From an uncultured Roseovarius sp. (GTDB lineage: Bacteria > Pseudomonadota > Alphaproteobacteria > Rhodobacterales > Rhodobacteraceae), in contig CANMBU010000001.1 in the NCBI GenBank assembly GCA_947496175.1, positions 372,001 to 436,000 on the forward strand: a stretch of 64,000 bases of DNA, in the 5' to 3' direction. Below are positions 27,921 to 36,316 of this stretch, in pieces. Within the stretch, counting starts at the first letter, position 1; every line of letters starts with the position of its first letter. Under the pieces are notes generated by a model that did no database searches, was not told where the DNA came from, and was given only the letters and a program-made list of their open reading frames with translations. The position numbers and the translations under genes are program-made.

Positions 27921-28116
27921 ATGTCCTGCACTCAAGATTTGGAGCTTTTTTCGCCGTAAATAGTGCGTAACACATGGCCGGCTATCGACAAAGGTCGGAT
28001 AAAGGCGAAATTTCGGCCTCGTATACGACCGAATCTTTTGTGCAACACCTAAGACCAGAAGTGCTGGTTACGGATCAGAACAGCCCCCAATCGACCTTTT
28101 ATTTAGCGTCAGAGCG

Positions 28117-28509
28117 TTACTCAGAATTGCATGGCACCGCATAGCTCCCGTCGGCATCATGCGTCTCCTGCCCACTGAGCGCTGGCGTAAAGATACAGAT
28201 GAACCGCAGGTCCGTTTCAGCCCGGATGATATGGGGGTCATGCTCATCCAGCACATACATCACCCCGGGCTCCAAGGGCCAGGTTTCACCGGTGGCGGCG
28301 TTCTCAACTTCTCCTTTCCCTTCAATGCAGTAGTTCGCCTCAATATGGTTCTTGTAGTGCAGATGCTGGGTGCTGCCGGCCTTCACCACCGTGTCGTGAA
28401 ACGAATACCCCAACCCATCCCGCGCCAACAAAATCCGCCGGCTTTCAAAAGCGTCTCCTGTGGCATGATCTGGTGTGCCAAGTACGTCAGAAAGCGTTTT
28501 TACCAACAT
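28117..28509 (-). CDS. ectC: L-ectoine synthase (solitary EctC)
   Basis: 130-residue cupin that would close N-gamma-acetyl-diaminobutyrate to ectoine. EctC landmarks are DGLGYSFHDTVVKAGSTQHL, HYKNHIEANYCIEGKGEVE and PGVMYVLDEHDPHIIRA. They contain the Glu, Tyr and His expected as iron ligands. The end is SGQETHDADGSYAVP. ATG 28509 follows GAGGGAA. The usual ectA and ectB partners are absent from the window; neighbours are a glycosyltransferase gene and VWA genes. Solitary EctC proteins are known and may use imported precursors or have another ring-closing role. A 3' remnant of a second copy lies at 26113. Confidence 0.88.
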   Translation of the reverse strand: MLVKTLSDVLGTPDHATGDAFESRRILLARDGLGYSFHDTVVKAGSTQHLHYKNHIEANYCIEGKGEVENAATGETWPLEPGVMYVLDEHDPHIIRAETDLRFICIFTPALSGQETHDADGSYAVPCNSE

Positions 28510-28570
28510 ATTCAATTCCCTCGCAGTGCTGTGAGTTGATTTTAGGCCCGTTGGGATATGTTATGACAAC

Positions 28571-29269
28571 ATGAAGAGCACAAAGACAATCCTGGCCAGC
28601 TGCCTCGCCGCAAGCCTCACGTTCAGCACAACAGCCTCTGCCACCGATTGCGCCCGTGATGCGATGCTGGTGTTTGACGGATCAGCCTCCATGGCCGAAT
28701 TGGGCCTCAACCTTGCAGATCCCAAGCGCATCGACGACGCCCGCACTGCGTTACACGACGCGATGCCGCAGATTGCCCCGGTGCGCCGGATTGGTCTGTT
28801 GACCTATGGGCCGGGTCCGGAGAACTCCTGTGAAGGGATCAACCTCAAGTTTGGGCCTGTCGCGGATGCTGCGCAGCCGATCCTTGAGGCGATAGAGCTA
28901 CTTGATCCCAATGGCTTAACCCCCCTGACAGAGGCCGTACGCACCGCTGCAGATGTACTTAACTATCGCTCAGAACCCGGTATCGTGGTGCTTGTTACAG
29001 ATGGCAACGAAACCTGCGGTGGACGCCCCTGCGCCCTGGGCGCGGAACTCGCGGCAACGGATCGCGACCTCACTGTGCACGTCATCGGCTTCCGCGTGGT
29101 GACAGACAGGTTTGCCTGGGACAGCCCCGAGGCCAATGTGTACCCCGATGGCATTTCCGTGGCCAAATGCCTCTCCGATCAGACAGGCGGCATGTATGTG
29201 TCAACCGACACTATTGATGAGCTAAGCCAGGCCCTGCGACGCACTCTGGGATGCGCCCTCATTGGGTAG
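28571..29269 (+). CDS. Secreted VWA-domain protein (tandem copy 1)
   Basis: 232 residues. A signal peptide MKSTKTILASCLAASLTFSTTASA is followed by a von Willebrand factor A domain. The metal-ion-dependent adhesion site is DGSAS in AMLVFDGSASMAELG, with the other MIDAS parts in LTPLTEAV and LVTDGNETCGG. Conserved cysteines (DCARD, NSCEG, ETCGGRPC, AKCLSD, GCALIG) suggest disulfides in the periplasm. The next gene is a paralogue overlapping by 8 bases. Likely role is metal-dependent binding of a protein partner in the periplasm; the partner is unknown. Confidence 0.88.
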   Translation: MKSTKTILASCLAASLTFSTTASATDCARDAMLVFDGSASMAELGLNLADPKRIDDARTALHDAMPQIAPVRRIGLLTYGPGPENSCEGINLKFGPVADAAQPILEAIELLDPNGLTPLTEAVRTAADVLNYRSEPGIVVLVTDGNETCGGRPCALGAELAATDRDLTVHVIGFRVVTDRFAWDSPEANVYPDGISVAKCLSDQTGGMYVSTDTIDELSQALRRTLGCALIG

Positions 29270-29948
29270 GGTGCTGAAGACCGCCGCCGCAACGGGCCTT
29301 GCGTTATGCGTGGCCACCCAGAGCATGGCGCAATGCAGCCGGGACGCCATGCTGGTCTTTGACGGCTCAGCCTCCATGGCGGAACTTGGCTTTGGCACCA
29401 GCGGCCCCTCACGCATTGAAGAAGCCCGCACGGCGGTGAGCGAGGTGATGCCGCAGGTCGCCCCGGTCCGTCGCATCGGGCTTTTGACCTATGGGCCGGG
29501 CGCAGCGGACAGCTGTCGCGGGATACAGGTGAAATTCACACCAAGGGCAGATGCAGATCGGGCCGTGATTGCAGAAGTCGAATCCCTGCGCCCCTCGGGC
29601 CTCACCCCGCTCACGGATGCCGTGCGCGAGGCCGCAGAGGTGCTGGACTACCGCAGCACGCCCGGCATCATCGTTCTGGTCACGGACGGCTCGGAAACCT
29701 GCGGCGGCGCACCCTGTCGGCTTGGCCGGCACCTGGCATCGACAGGTCGCGATCTGACGGTGCACATCATCGGGTTCCGACTGGTATTTGACCCATTCTC
29801 TTGGAACAGCATTGAGGCGTTTCAGGCCGCCGCCGCGGAGGTGCAATGCCTCGCAGATCAGACCGGCGGGAGCTATGTGACAACCGAGACGGTGGACGAG
29901 TTGGCGGAAGCGTTACGGCGGACATTGGGGTGTGCGGTGGTGGGGTGA
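29262..29948 (+). CDS. Secreted VWA-domain protein (tandem copy 2)
   Basis: 228 residues from TTG 29262, or 225 from GTG 29271, both inside or just after the end of the preceding VWA gene. The signal peptide is LKTAAATGLALCVATQSMA and the mature part starts QCSRDAMLVFDGSASMAELG. The MIDAS motif, the ETCGGAPCRLG segment and the C-terminal VDELAEALRRTLGCAVVG match copy 1 closely, so the pair arose by duplication. Overlap of 8 bases and the non-ATG start point to coupled translation. Function as for copy 1, unknown partner. Confidence 0.86.
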   Translation: MGRVLKTAAATGLALCVATQSMAQCSRDAMLVFDGSASMAELGFGTSGPSRIEEARTAVSEVMPQVAPVRRIGLLTYGPGAADSCRGIQVKFTPRADADRAVIAEVESLRPSGLTPLTDAVREAAEVLDYRSTPGIIVLVTDGSETCGGAPCRLGRHLASTGRDLTVHIIGFRLVFDPFSWNSIEAFQAAAAEVQCLADQTGGSYVTTETVDELAEALRRTLGCAVVG

Positions 29949-29974
29949 TGGCATGCCATAACCATAATGCCTTG

Positions 29975-30343
29975 TTATTTTTTCTCACAATTTCCAAAAT
30001 GCTGAGCCGCCACAATTTCTCCAAACAAAACAGTGTTACGCGAGTGAACTGCCTGTCCACCACTCATCACGGTTGTTGTTTGGATAGCACCCGAAGATAG
30101 TTTTTCCGTGAATGAGAACGCACTTTCACCAACATAAATCTCTACTGCAACAAACCCGGCGTTGCCCTGCATATAGGCCTTCTGAGAAATGGTATCCACT
30201 TTGAACATCAATAGCATTTCCTCTTTGGCGACACCGTCGGCGTCGACTCTAGTTTCAAAGTCACAATCCCAATCTAGCACCTCGGAAGAAGTCGGGCTGG
30301 CACTACAGGCCAAAACGAAAATCACACTATTAAAAAACTTCAT
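29975..30343 (-). CDS. Hypothetical small exported protein (possible lipoprotein)
   Basis: 122 residues from ATG 30343 (MKFFNSVIFVLACSASPTSS). The hydrophobic start ends at VLAC, so it may be a lipoprotein signal, though the -2 leucine is not ideal. The rest (SEVLDWDCDFETRVDADG, AVEIYVGESAFSFTEK) looks like a beta-rich secreted domain with a C-terminal Cys. No family recognised. Convergent with the VWA genes and followed on its own strand by none. The DNA is more AT-rich than its neighbours. Confidence 0.65.
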   Translation of the reverse strand: MKFFNSVIFVLACSASPTSSEVLDWDCDFETRVDADGVAKEEMLLMFKVDTISQKAYMQGNAGFVAVEIYVGESAFSFTEKLSSGAIQTTTVMSGGQAVHSRNTVLFGEIVAAQHFGNCEKK

Positions 30344-30407
30344 TGCAAATTGGTCCACCAAATAACTCTCAATTCAGAGTAGAGTTTTTTAAGCTTACAA
30401 TAAAACT

Positions 30408-30438
30408 AAAAACACCCCGGCCATTTCTGACCGGGGTG
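30408..30438 (-). terminator. Rho-independent terminator after rpmD
   Basis: Perfect 8-bp stem CACCCCGG (30413-30420) with CCGGGGTG (30431-30438). On the minus strand it is followed by TTTTTAGTTTTA. It ends the rpmC-to-rpmD block at the edge of the 7-kb insert. Confidence 0.8.
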
Positions 30439-30442
30439 CACC

Positions 30443-30495
30443 GGCGGGGGTGAACCCCGCCCTACATATTGGGGTAGGCCGGGGTTTACCCCGGC
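30443..30495. repeat. Two GTAGGG-type palindromes after rpmD
   Basis: Copy 1 (30443-30465, reverse orientation) has GGCGGGG with CCCCGCC arms. Copy 2 (30474-30495) has GCCGGGG with CCCCGGC arms around TTTA. Each carries GTAGGG or GTAGGC just outside the stem. Further copies are at 39675, 43266, 46706 and 46737. Confidence 0.75.
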
Positions 30496-30501
30496 ACGTA
30501 T

Positions 30502-30690
30502 TCACCCTTTTTCTTCGACGATTTCCACCAGATGCGGGATCTTGTTGATCATGCCGCGCACGGAAGGTGTGTCTTCCAGCTCGCGGGTTTTGTGCATCTT
30601 GTTGAGGCCCAGACCAATCAGCGTGGCGCGCTGGTCCTGAGGGCGGCGGATGGGCGAGCCCACTTGTTTGACGACGATGGTTTTTGCCAT
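30502..30690 (-). CDS. rpmD: 50S ribosomal protein L30
   Basis: 62 residues, normal length, with the L30 core [20 protein letters not shown] and [20 protein letters not shown]. It closes the block that begins at rpmC and is followed by a strong terminator. Its usual downstream neighbour rplO is ~7 kb away. The start lies 12 bases after rpsE. Confidence 0.97.
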   Translation of the reverse strand: MAKTIVVKQVGSPIRRPQDQRATLIGLGLNKMHKTRELEDTPSVRGMINKIPHLVEIVEEKG

Positions 30691-30702
30691 GTGTCCGTCT
30701 CC

Positions 30703-31269
30703 TTACGCTTCGGCCGCTGCATCAGCAGCAGGCGCTTCATCCTTGCGCAGGATGTCGGCAACTTTCTTGCCACGACGCTGAGCCACCATGCGCGGGCTGG
30801 CTTCTTTTTGCAGGCCGTCGATTGTGGCGCGGATCATGTTGTAAGGGTTGGCCGAGCCGATCGACTTGGCCACAACGTCCTGCACGCCCAGCATCTCGAA
30901 CACAGCCCGCATCGGACCACCGGCGATGATACCGGTACCGGTCGGTGCTGTGCGCATGACCACTTTACCGGCGCCATGACGGCCTTCGATGTCGTGGTGC
31001 AGCGTGCGGCCTTCGCGCAGAGGTACGCGGATCATCTGACGTTTGGCTTGCTCAGTGGCCTTGCGAATAGCTTCGGGCACCTCTTTGGCTTTGCCTTTGC
31101 CAAAACCAACACGGCCCTTTTGGTCGCCGACAACGACGAGGGCCGCAAAACCAAAGTTCTTACCGCCCTTGGTTGTTTTTGAAACACGGTTGATCGCAAC
31201 CAGGCGATCGGCGAATTCCGGGGCTTCGTCGCGATCGCGACCACCACGGCGATTGTCATCTCTTGCCAT
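30703..31269 (-). CDS. rpsE: 30S ribosomal protein S5
   Basis: 188 residues from ATG 31269 ([20 protein letters not shown]), with AAAGGTGG upstream. The S5 double-stranded RNA-binding core is [20 protein letters not shown], then [14 protein letters not shown] and the [20 protein letters not shown] part. The C-terminus has an Ala-rich tail ([13 protein letters not shown]) that E. coli S5 lacks. The frame extends 24 codons upstream across a palindromic spacer, without family support. Confidence 0.97.
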   Translation of the reverse strand: MARDDNRRGGRDRDEAPEFADRLVAINRVSKTTKGGKNFGFAALVVVGDQKGRVGFGKGKAKEVPEAIRKATEQAKRQMIRVPLREGRTLHHDIEGRHGAGKVVMRTAPTGTGIIAGGPMRAVFEMLGVQDVVAKSIGSANPYNMIRATIDGLQKEASPRMVAQRRGKKVADILRKDEAPAADAAAEA

Positions 31270-31347
31270 TATAGGCCACCTTTCTTTGGCGCTGTGCGCC
31301 GGTTTTTCCAATCCCAGTGAGTTCAAAGACCCCCGGATCATCGAGAG

Positions 31348-31368
31348 GCCCCGGACATGATTCGGGGC
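31348..31368. repeat. GCCCCGGA palindrome between rplR and rpsE
   Basis: GCCCCGGA (31348-31355) pairs with TTCGGGGC (31361-31368) around a 5-base loop. Same motif as at 18314 and 42460. It sits between two cotranscribed ribosomal genes, so it is not a full terminator. Confidence 0.7.
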
Positions 31369-31376
31369 ATCTGCGC

Positions 31377-31736
31377 TTAGATTTTCAAGCCACCTTCACG
31401 TGCGGCATCTGCCACGGCTTTGACTTTGCCGTGAAAGAGAAACCCGCCACGGTCAAAATAGGCCTCGGTCACGCCCGCTTTCTTGGCGCGTTCCGCAATG
31501 GCGGCCCCAACCTTGGTTGCAGCTTCCACATTGTTTTTGCCCACAACGCCGAGATCTTTTTCGAGCGTCGAAGCTGCAGCCAGCGTCACACCATTGACGT
31601 CGTCAATAAGCTGCACGCTGATGTTTTTGTTCGAGCGGTGGACCGACAGGCGCGCGCGCCCGGCGTTGACCTTGCGAAGTTTGTTCCGGACGCGCAGGCG
31701 GCGCTTAAGGAACAGTGTTCTTTTGCTGTTTGCCAT
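31377..31736 (-). CDS. rplR: 50S ribosomal protein L18
   Basis: 119 residues; binds 5S rRNA with L5. [20 protein letters not shown] at the start and the C-terminal [20 protein letters not shown] are family-typical. It lies 12 bases after rplF. The spacer to rpsE (~107 bases) is longer than elsewhere in the block and holds a palindrome. Confidence 0.97.
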   Translation of the reverse strand: MANSKRTLFLKRRLRVRNKLRKVNAGRARLSVHRSNKNISVQLIDDVNGVTLAAASTLEKDLGVVGKNNVEAATKVGAAIAERAKKAGVTEAYFDRGGFLFHGKVKAVADAAREGGLKI

Positions 31737-31748
31737 CTCTCTGCGTCC

Positions 31749-32282
31749 TTACTTCTTCTTGCCTTCCTTCTGGAAGATATACTCGTCCTTGTAGCGAATG
31801 CCTTTGCCCTTATAGGGCTCTGGCCGACGCCAGTCGCGGATATTGGCCGCGACTTGACCGACGAGCTGCTTGTCATGGCCTTCCACGATCAATTCCGTGG
31901 GCTTTGGCGCCGTGACAGTCACACCTTCCGGAACCGGGAAATCCACATCATGGCTCAGGCCAAGGTTCAGCTTCAGGACGTTGCCCTGCATCTGAGCCCG
32001 GTAACCAACGCCTCGGATTTCCAGCTCTTTCTTGAATGTTTCTTTCGAGCCGTGGATCATGTTGGCAATCACGGTGCGAGTCATACCCCATTGCTGGCGT
32101 GCACGCTTGGATTTCCCACGTGGTTCCACGGTGACCGTGCCATCCGCAACCGTCAGCGTCACGTCATCCGTGGCAGTGAACGATTTGGTGGCCTTGGGCC
32201 CTTTGATCTCGATTGTCTGACCACTCAGTGTCGCCGTGACACCATCAGGCAGAGCAACCGGTTGTTTGCCGATACGAGACAT
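31749..32282 (-). CDS. rplF: 50S ribosomal protein L6
   Basis: 177 residues with two related domains: [20 protein letters not shown] at the start and the second-domain [20 protein letters not shown], ending in [17 protein letters not shown] plus a lysine tail. Binds 23S rRNA near the GTPase centre. Standard position between rpsH and rplR. Confidence 0.98.
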   Translation of the reverse strand: MSRIGKQPVALPDGVTATLSGQTIEIKGPKATKSFTATDDVTLTVADGTVTVEPRGKSKRARQQWGMTRTVIANMIHGSKETFKKELEIRGVGYRAQMQGNVLKLNLGLSHDVDFPVPEGVTVTAPKPTELIVEGHDKQLVGQVAANIRDWRRPEPYKGKGIRYKDEYIFQKEGKKK

Positions 32283-32296
32283 TTCTCAAAGCCCCC

Positions 32297-32689
32297 TTAG
32301 AATACGGTGCAAAGCACTTCGCCGCCCACATTGGCCGCACGTGCATTTGCATCCGACATCACACCTTTGGAGGTGGAGACAATCGACACGCCCAGACCCT
32401 GACGGACCTGTGGAATGTCACCGACGCTCATGTAAACCCGACGACCGGGTTTTGAGACCCGCTTCATCTCGCGGATCACAGGAGCGCCATCGAAATACTT
32501 CAGGCTCACTTCGATAGCCGGATGGCCATCTTTACCCGTGGCATTTTCAAACCCGCGGATGTAGCCTTCGTCGGCCAGCACATCCAGAACGCGCACGCGC
32601 ATTTTGGAGGCCGGAACCATGACAGTGGATTTGCCACGCATGCCCGCGTTGCGGATACGGGTGAGCATATCGCCGATAGGATCGTTCAT
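32297..32689 (-). CDS. rpsH: 30S ribosomal protein S8
   Basis: 130 residues from ATG 32689 ([20 protein letters not shown]), with AGGGA upstream. The C-terminal [20 protein letters not shown] is typical. Central 16S rRNA binder; in E. coli it is the translational repressor of the spc operon through an rplE leader structure, which I did not identify here. The frame extends 25 codons upstream into rpsN and is not used. Confidence 0.97.
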   Translation of the reverse strand: MNDPIGDMLTRIRNAGMRGKSTVMVPASKMRVRVLDVLADEGYIRGFENATGKDGHPAIEVSLKYFDGAPVIREMKRVSKPGRRVYMSVGDIPQVRQGLGVSIVSTSKGVMSDANARAANVGGEVLCTVF

Positions 32690-32702
32690 CTCATGTCCCT
32701 CC

Positions 32703-33008
32703 TTACCAGCTCGACTTGACCATGCCCGGAAGCTGACCGGCTGACCCAAGCTCGCGCAGGGCAATCCGGCTGATTTTCAGCTTACGGTAATAGGCATGCG
32801 GCCGGCCTGTGAGCTGGCAGCGGTTATGAAGACGAGTGGCCGAGCTGTTGCGCGGCAGGTTCGCCAGTTTCAGAGAAGCCCGGAATCGATCTTCCATCGG
32901 CTTGTCCTGATCATTGATGATCTCTTTCAAAGCGGCCCGCTTGGCGGCGTATTGCTTCACCAGGCGCTGACGCTTCTTTTCGCGTTCGATCATTGCTTTC
33001 TTAGCCAT
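32703..33008 (-). CDS. rpsN: 30S ribosomal protein S14
   Basis: 101 residues, long form without the CXXC zinc pairs, as usual in proteobacteria. Contains [20 protein letters not shown] and [20 protein letters not shown]. Assembles late into the 30S head. Between rplE and rpsH with short spacers. Confidence 0.97.
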   Translation of the reverse strand: MAKKAMIEREKKRQRLVKQYAAKRAALKEIINDQDKPMEDRFRASLKLANLPRNSSATRLHNRCQLTGRPHAYYRKLKISRIALRELGSAGQLPGMVKSSW

Positions 33009-33026
33009 GTCTAAAGTCCCTCGCGA

Positions 33027-33590
33027 TTAGCTGCTGAAAGGCATGTTGAAATGCTTCAACAGTGCCTTGGCTTCAGCGTCGGTCTGCGCCGTGGTTCCGA
33101 TAACAACGTCCATGCCCCAAACTTCGTCGACCTTGTCGAAGTTGATCTCTGGGAAAACGATGTGTTCCTTGATGCCCATGGCATAGTTGCCACGGCCGTC
33201 AAACGACTTGCCCGACACGCCGCGGAAGTCACGGATGCGCGGCATGGCCACAGTGATCAGACGATCCAGGAATTCATACATGCGGTCGCCGCGCAGGGTT
33301 ACTTTTGCGCCCATTGGCATGCCCTCACGCACCCGGAACCCCGCGATGGAATTCTTGGCGGTGGTCATGACTGCGTGCTGGCCTGCAATAGTGGTCAGGT
33401 CCTCCTGAGCCGACTTGGCTTTCTTGGAGTCTTTGACCGCCTCGGCGCCACAGCCGATATTGAGAACGATTTTCTCAAGGCGCGGGATCTGCATGTCGTT
33501 CTTGTAGCCGAATTCCTCTTTCAGGGCGGCGCGGATGGCGTCCTTGTAAGCGGCTTTCAGGCGTGGGGTGTAGTTGCTCGTATCAAGCAT
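33027..33590 (-). CDS. rplE: 50S ribosomal protein L5
   Basis: 187 residues; 5S rRNA-binding protein of the central protuberance. Contains [20 protein letters not shown] and the [20 protein letters not shown] loop that meets the P-site tRNA. Start overlaps the rplX end by 8 bases, indicating coupled translation. Confidence 0.98.
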   Translation of the reverse strand: MLDTSNYTPRLKAAYKDAIRAALKEEFGYKNDMQIPRLEKIVLNIGCGAEAVKDSKKAKSAQEDLTTIAGQHAVMTTAKNSIAGFRVREGMPMGAKVTLRGDRMYEFLDRLITVAMPRIRDFRGVSGKSFDGRGNYAMGIKEHIVFPEINFDKVDEVWGMDVVIGTTAQTDAEAKALLKHFNMPFSS

Positions 33591-33894
33591 CGATCACGTC
33601 CCCCGTGGTCTTGGCGTAACGCACTTTCTTGTCGCCTTCCATCTTGAAGCCGACGCGAGTGGGTTTGCCCTTTGCATCAACAAAAGCCAGGTTGCTCAGG
33701 TCAATTGGCATCGCCTTGGGAAGGCGGCCACCCTGGCTTGTCTGGCTTTGGCGTGTGTGGCGGATGGCCATGTTCACGCCATCGACGACCGCTTTGCCGG
33801 CCTTGGGGTCAACAGAGGCAATCGTGCCTTCCTTGCCCTTGTCCTTGCCAGCCAGAACGACGACCTTGTCGCCTTTTTTCAACTTAGCAGCCAT
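33583..33894 (-). CDS. rplX: 50S ribosomal protein L24
   Basis: 103 residues with the KOW motif [20 protein letters not shown] at the start. Early assembly initiator of the 50S subunit. Overlaps rplE by 8 bases and lies one base from rplN. Confidence 0.98.
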   Translation of the reverse strand: MAAKLKKGDKVVVLAGKDKGKEGTIASVDPKAGKAVVDGVNMAIRHTRQSQTSQGGRLPKAMPIDLSNLAFVDAKGKPTRVGFKMEGDKKVRYAKTTGDVIDA

Positions 33895-33895
33895 A

Positions 33896-34264
33896 TCACA
33901 GCACCTCCGGGGCGAGCGAAATGATCTTCATGAAGTTCTTGGCCCGCAATTCGCGCACAACCGGCCCGAAGATACGGGTGCCGATGGGTTCACCTGCGGT
34001 ATTCAGGATCACAGCGGCGTTGCGGTCAAAGCGAATGGCAGTGCCGTCTTCACGGCGGATTTCCTTGGCGGTGCGAACAACAACGGCCTTACGAACGTCG
34101 CCCTTCTTCACACGGCCGCGTGGGATGGCTTCCTTCACCGAGACGACAATGATATCGCCCACGGACGCATATTTGCGCTTGGAACCACCCAGGACCTTGA
34201 TGCACTGAACCCGGCGAGCACCGGAGTTGTCAGCAACATCCAGATTGGTCTGCATCTGGATCAT
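33896..34264 (-). CDS. rplN: 50S ribosomal protein L14
   Basis: 122 residues starting [20 protein letters not shown]; highly conserved through [20 protein letters not shown]. Bridge B8 protein at the subunit interface. Preceded by rpsQ with a ~75-base spacer. Confidence 0.98.
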   Translation of the reverse strand: MIQMQTNLDVADNSGARRVQCIKVLGGSKRKYASVGDIIVVSVKEAIPRGRVKKGDVRKAVVVRTAKEIRREDGTAIRFDRNAAVILNTAGEPIGTRIFGPVVRELRAKNFMKIISLAPEVL

Positions 34265-34339
34265 GAGGTTTCTCCCGACCTTTGGGGGGCGTTATTGCCT
34301 TTTCCCCAGGGTTTCGATCAAACCGAAAGGCTCAAAGGC

Positions 34340-34570
34340 TTACGCCTCCAAAACCTCCCAGCGTTTCGTTTTCGATTTCGGCGCGCATTCGATAATGCGG
34401 ACTTGGTCACCGACCTTGAAAGCGTTCTTTTCATCGTGAGCCCGGTACTTCTTGGACTTACGAATGGTTTTCTGAAGCACAGGGTGCTTGAAGCGGCGTT
34501 CAACCGAGACGGTGACGGTTTGGGCGTTTGCGTCGGAGGTCACGACGCCGGACAGTATACGCTTGGGCAT
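34340..34570 (-). CDS. rpsQ: 30S ribosomal protein S17
   Basis: 76 residues, [20 protein letters not shown] start and OB-fold core [20 protein letters not shown]. Normal for short alphaproteobacterial S17. Between rpmC and rplN. Confidence 0.97.
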   Translation of the reverse strand: MPKRILSGVVTSDANAQTVTVSVERRFKHPVLQKTIRKSKKYRAHDEKNAFKVGDQVRIIECAPKSKTKRWEVLEA

Positions 34571-34581
34571 AGGTGCTCTCC

Positions 34582-34785
34582 TTAATCCGCAGCCGCGTCA
34601 GCAGCTTTTTCATTCAACACGGTTTTGACACGCGCCACATCACGGCGCACTGTTTTGATCCGTGCAGGGTTTTCCAGCGACCCGGTCGCTGCCTGAAAAC
34701 GCAGGTTGAACTGCTCTTTTTTCAGGTTGGCCAGCTCCTCACGAAGCTGGTCAGGCGTTTTATCACGCAACTCAGTGGCGTTCAT
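34582..34785 (-). CDS. rpmC: 50S ribosomal protein L29
   Basis: 67 residues from ATG 34785 ([20 protein letters not shown]). AAGGAAG lies 7-13 bases upstream, so this ATG is preferred to the one at 34791. Binds near the exit tunnel. Its usual upstream neighbour rplP is ~4.9 kb away. The gene is first of a separate block with its own promoter at 34909 and a leader hairpin. Confidence 0.96.
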   Translation of the reverse strand: MNATELRDKTPDQLREELANLKKEQFNLRFQAATGSLENPARIKTVRRDVARVKTVLNEKAADAAAD

Positions 34786-34875
34786 TGCCATCTTCCTTCT
34801 CAAAACACCGGCCTGCCCCTGATTTGGATGGCTCAGGGTCACACGGAGTACCCGGTGGATGAATAACAAAGCGAA

Positions 34876-34894
34876 TCCCCGCACGAAGCGGGGA
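34876..34894 (-). promoter_or_regulatory. Leader hairpin of the rpmC block
   Basis: TCCCCGC (34876-34882) pairs with GCGGGGA (34888-34894) around ACGAA. It lies 15 bases past the -10 element, so it would form at the very 5' end of the transcript. Confidence 0.5.
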
Positions 34895-34908
34895 CGTCAG
34901 ATGGGCGC

Positions 34909-34937
34909 GGTATAGGGGAGGTTTGGGCGTGGGGCAA
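34909..34937 (-). promoter_or_regulatory. Putative sigma70 promoter of the rpmC-rpmD block
   Basis: Minus strand: TTGCCC (34937-34932), 17-base spacer, TATACC (34914-34909), about 125 bases before rpmC. It would restart transcription downstream of the rplP/rpmC insert. Confidence 0.6.
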
Positions 34938-35033
34938 GGGAAAGTTCTACCCTGTACTCATTACCACTTTAAGTTACAAACAATATAAACCACACACGTT
35001 AAAACGGGATCTGTTCAAAAGTGGATTACCAAC

Positions 35034-35621
35034 ATGAGAAAAGTTAAAGTCGTAGGAAGTATTTTTGCAGGATTAGTCGCATTAGGAACTCTGCTCGTTG
35101 GGGTTTTGCAACTCAATTCAGATAATGTCGACCGGGGCATAGCGGAACATGCTATTGAGACTGAGAAAGAACTTATCGCTACACTGCTAAATTTTATGGA
35201 AGCGCTTAGAGGTCGGTCAATTAGTTTTTCACAGGAAGGTGCTAAAGAAATTGCAGAAAATTTTGAGCTACTCGGCAAAACTATCGAGAAATCAAGTTCC
35301 GAAAATGGCGAAGCTAGAGTAGTAATAAAAAATGTATACGAAGGGTCATTTGTCGTTCCCTTCCAAGAGACAATTGAGTTGCGTTCCCCAAGTGGCAAGT
35401 CTGCTCCATTTAATTTTTACAGAGCCCAAAGAGGTCAAATTTGGTACAAGCTGAACGGAGGAAAAGGTAGCATGGCGGAGGCAGACATCGAGGTATTCTC
35501 TAAAATGGGTGTTAATGCGATCCGGCAAGCTTTTGATGGCGAAGATTGTAGGCTCTTAGCATCAAAAATAGACACTGAAATCGAACCTCCAATCTTTAAG
35601 GCAAAGTTCTGGTGCGAATAA
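35034..35621 (+). CDS. Hypothetical membrane-anchored protein, AT-rich
   Basis: 195 residues. One N-terminal membrane segment (VVGSIFAGLVALGTLLVGVLQL) precedes a polar, probably coiled-coil stretch (IAEHAIETEKELIATLLNFM) and a beta-rich end that closes with a Cys-Glu pair (FKAKFWCE). I recognise no family. Base composition is clearly more AT-rich than all neighbours and it reads against the ribosomal genes. It probably arrived by transfer. Function unknown. Confidence 0.65.
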   Translation: MRKVKVVGSIFAGLVALGTLLVGVLQLNSDNVDRGIAEHAIETEKELIATLLNFMEALRGRSISFSQEGAKEIAENFELLGKTIEKSSSENGEARVVIKNVYEGSFVVPFQETIELRSPSGKSAPFNFYRAQRGQIWYKLNGGKGSMAEADIEVFSKMGVNAIRQAFDGEDCRLLASKIDTEIEPPIFKAKFWCE

Positions 35622-35657
35622 GCGGTACGACATCTTTAAGAAAGAGAGATGTAAACC

Positions 35658-36278
35658 CTACCCCCACCCATAATTAAAACTCACCGAAATCCGGTCATCT
35701 TCACTCATATTCATCGGCACCTCGTGGCGCAGCCAACTTTCCCAAAGCAGCACGTCACCCACCTCCGGCTTGGCATAGACGAAGGTCCGCAACTCCTCTC
35801 GCGCGTCTTTTTTGCGGGCGGGTGCCGCCATCATGCGCGCGGAGCGCGGGTCTTCGAGCTTCAACGCCGAGGCCCCATCCGGCATCGCCACATAGGTTGT
35901 GCCGGAAATCACCGAATGCGGGTGGATGTGGGAGCTATGCGTGCCGCCTTCGGGCAGAATGTTGATCCAGATATCCTCTACCGTCAGCGCCCGGTCTTCC
36001 AGATCGAACTCCAGATCCTTGGCAAACGCCGCCACATGCGCGTCGAGCGCCTTGACCAGATCACCAAAGATCGGAAAGCGCCACGGCAAGTCTGTCAAAG
36101 ACGCATAGGACGTGTAGCCGGGATACCCGTTCTCTTCGCACCAGGCTTGTCCGGCTTCATCATCTTCGGCAATCGAATAGCAGGAGCTTTCCAACTCACC
36201 CGGATCAATCTTGGGCGATTGCTCGGACAAGGCGGCATGATAGAGGCGGGTGACAAAGAGTGAGGATATCTTGGGCAT
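35658..36278 (-). CDS. Putative 2OG-Fe(II) oxygenase (TIGR02466-like)
   Basis: 206 residues from ATG 36278 (MPKISSLFVTRLYHAALSEQ). The pattern fits the TIGR02466 family of 2-oxoglutarate/iron(II) oxygenases: EDIWINILPEGGTHSSHIHPH supplies the iron ligands, then GTTYVAMPDGASALKLEDPR, then GDVLLWESWLRHEVPMNMS with the third His and later RISVSFNYGW with the 2OG-binding Arg. It follows the AA_synth-like gene on the same strand by ~38 bases. The substrate is unknown. The longer frame to 36383 lacks support. Confidence 0.82.
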   Translation of the reverse strand: MPKISSLFVTRLYHAALSEQSPKIDPGELESSCYSIAEDDEAGQAWCEENGYPGYTSYASLTDLPWRFPIFGDLVKALDAHVAAFAKDLEFDLEDRALTVEDIWINILPEGGTHSSHIHPHSVISGTTYVAMPDGASALKLEDPRSARMMAAPARKKDAREELRTFVYAKPEVGDVLLWESWLRHEVPMNMSEDDRISVSFNYGWG

Positions 36279-36316
36279 GGCTTGGCATAGCGCAGCCGGG
36301 CAGATGAAACCAGAGC

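Noticed and set aside
26371-28509. A defence-island or toxin-antitoxin reading of the cargo genes
   Set aside because: No nuclease-plus-antitoxin pair, no restriction, CBASS or Gabija-type motif is seen; methyltransferase and glycosyltransferase genes fit surface-glycan or small-molecule roles better.
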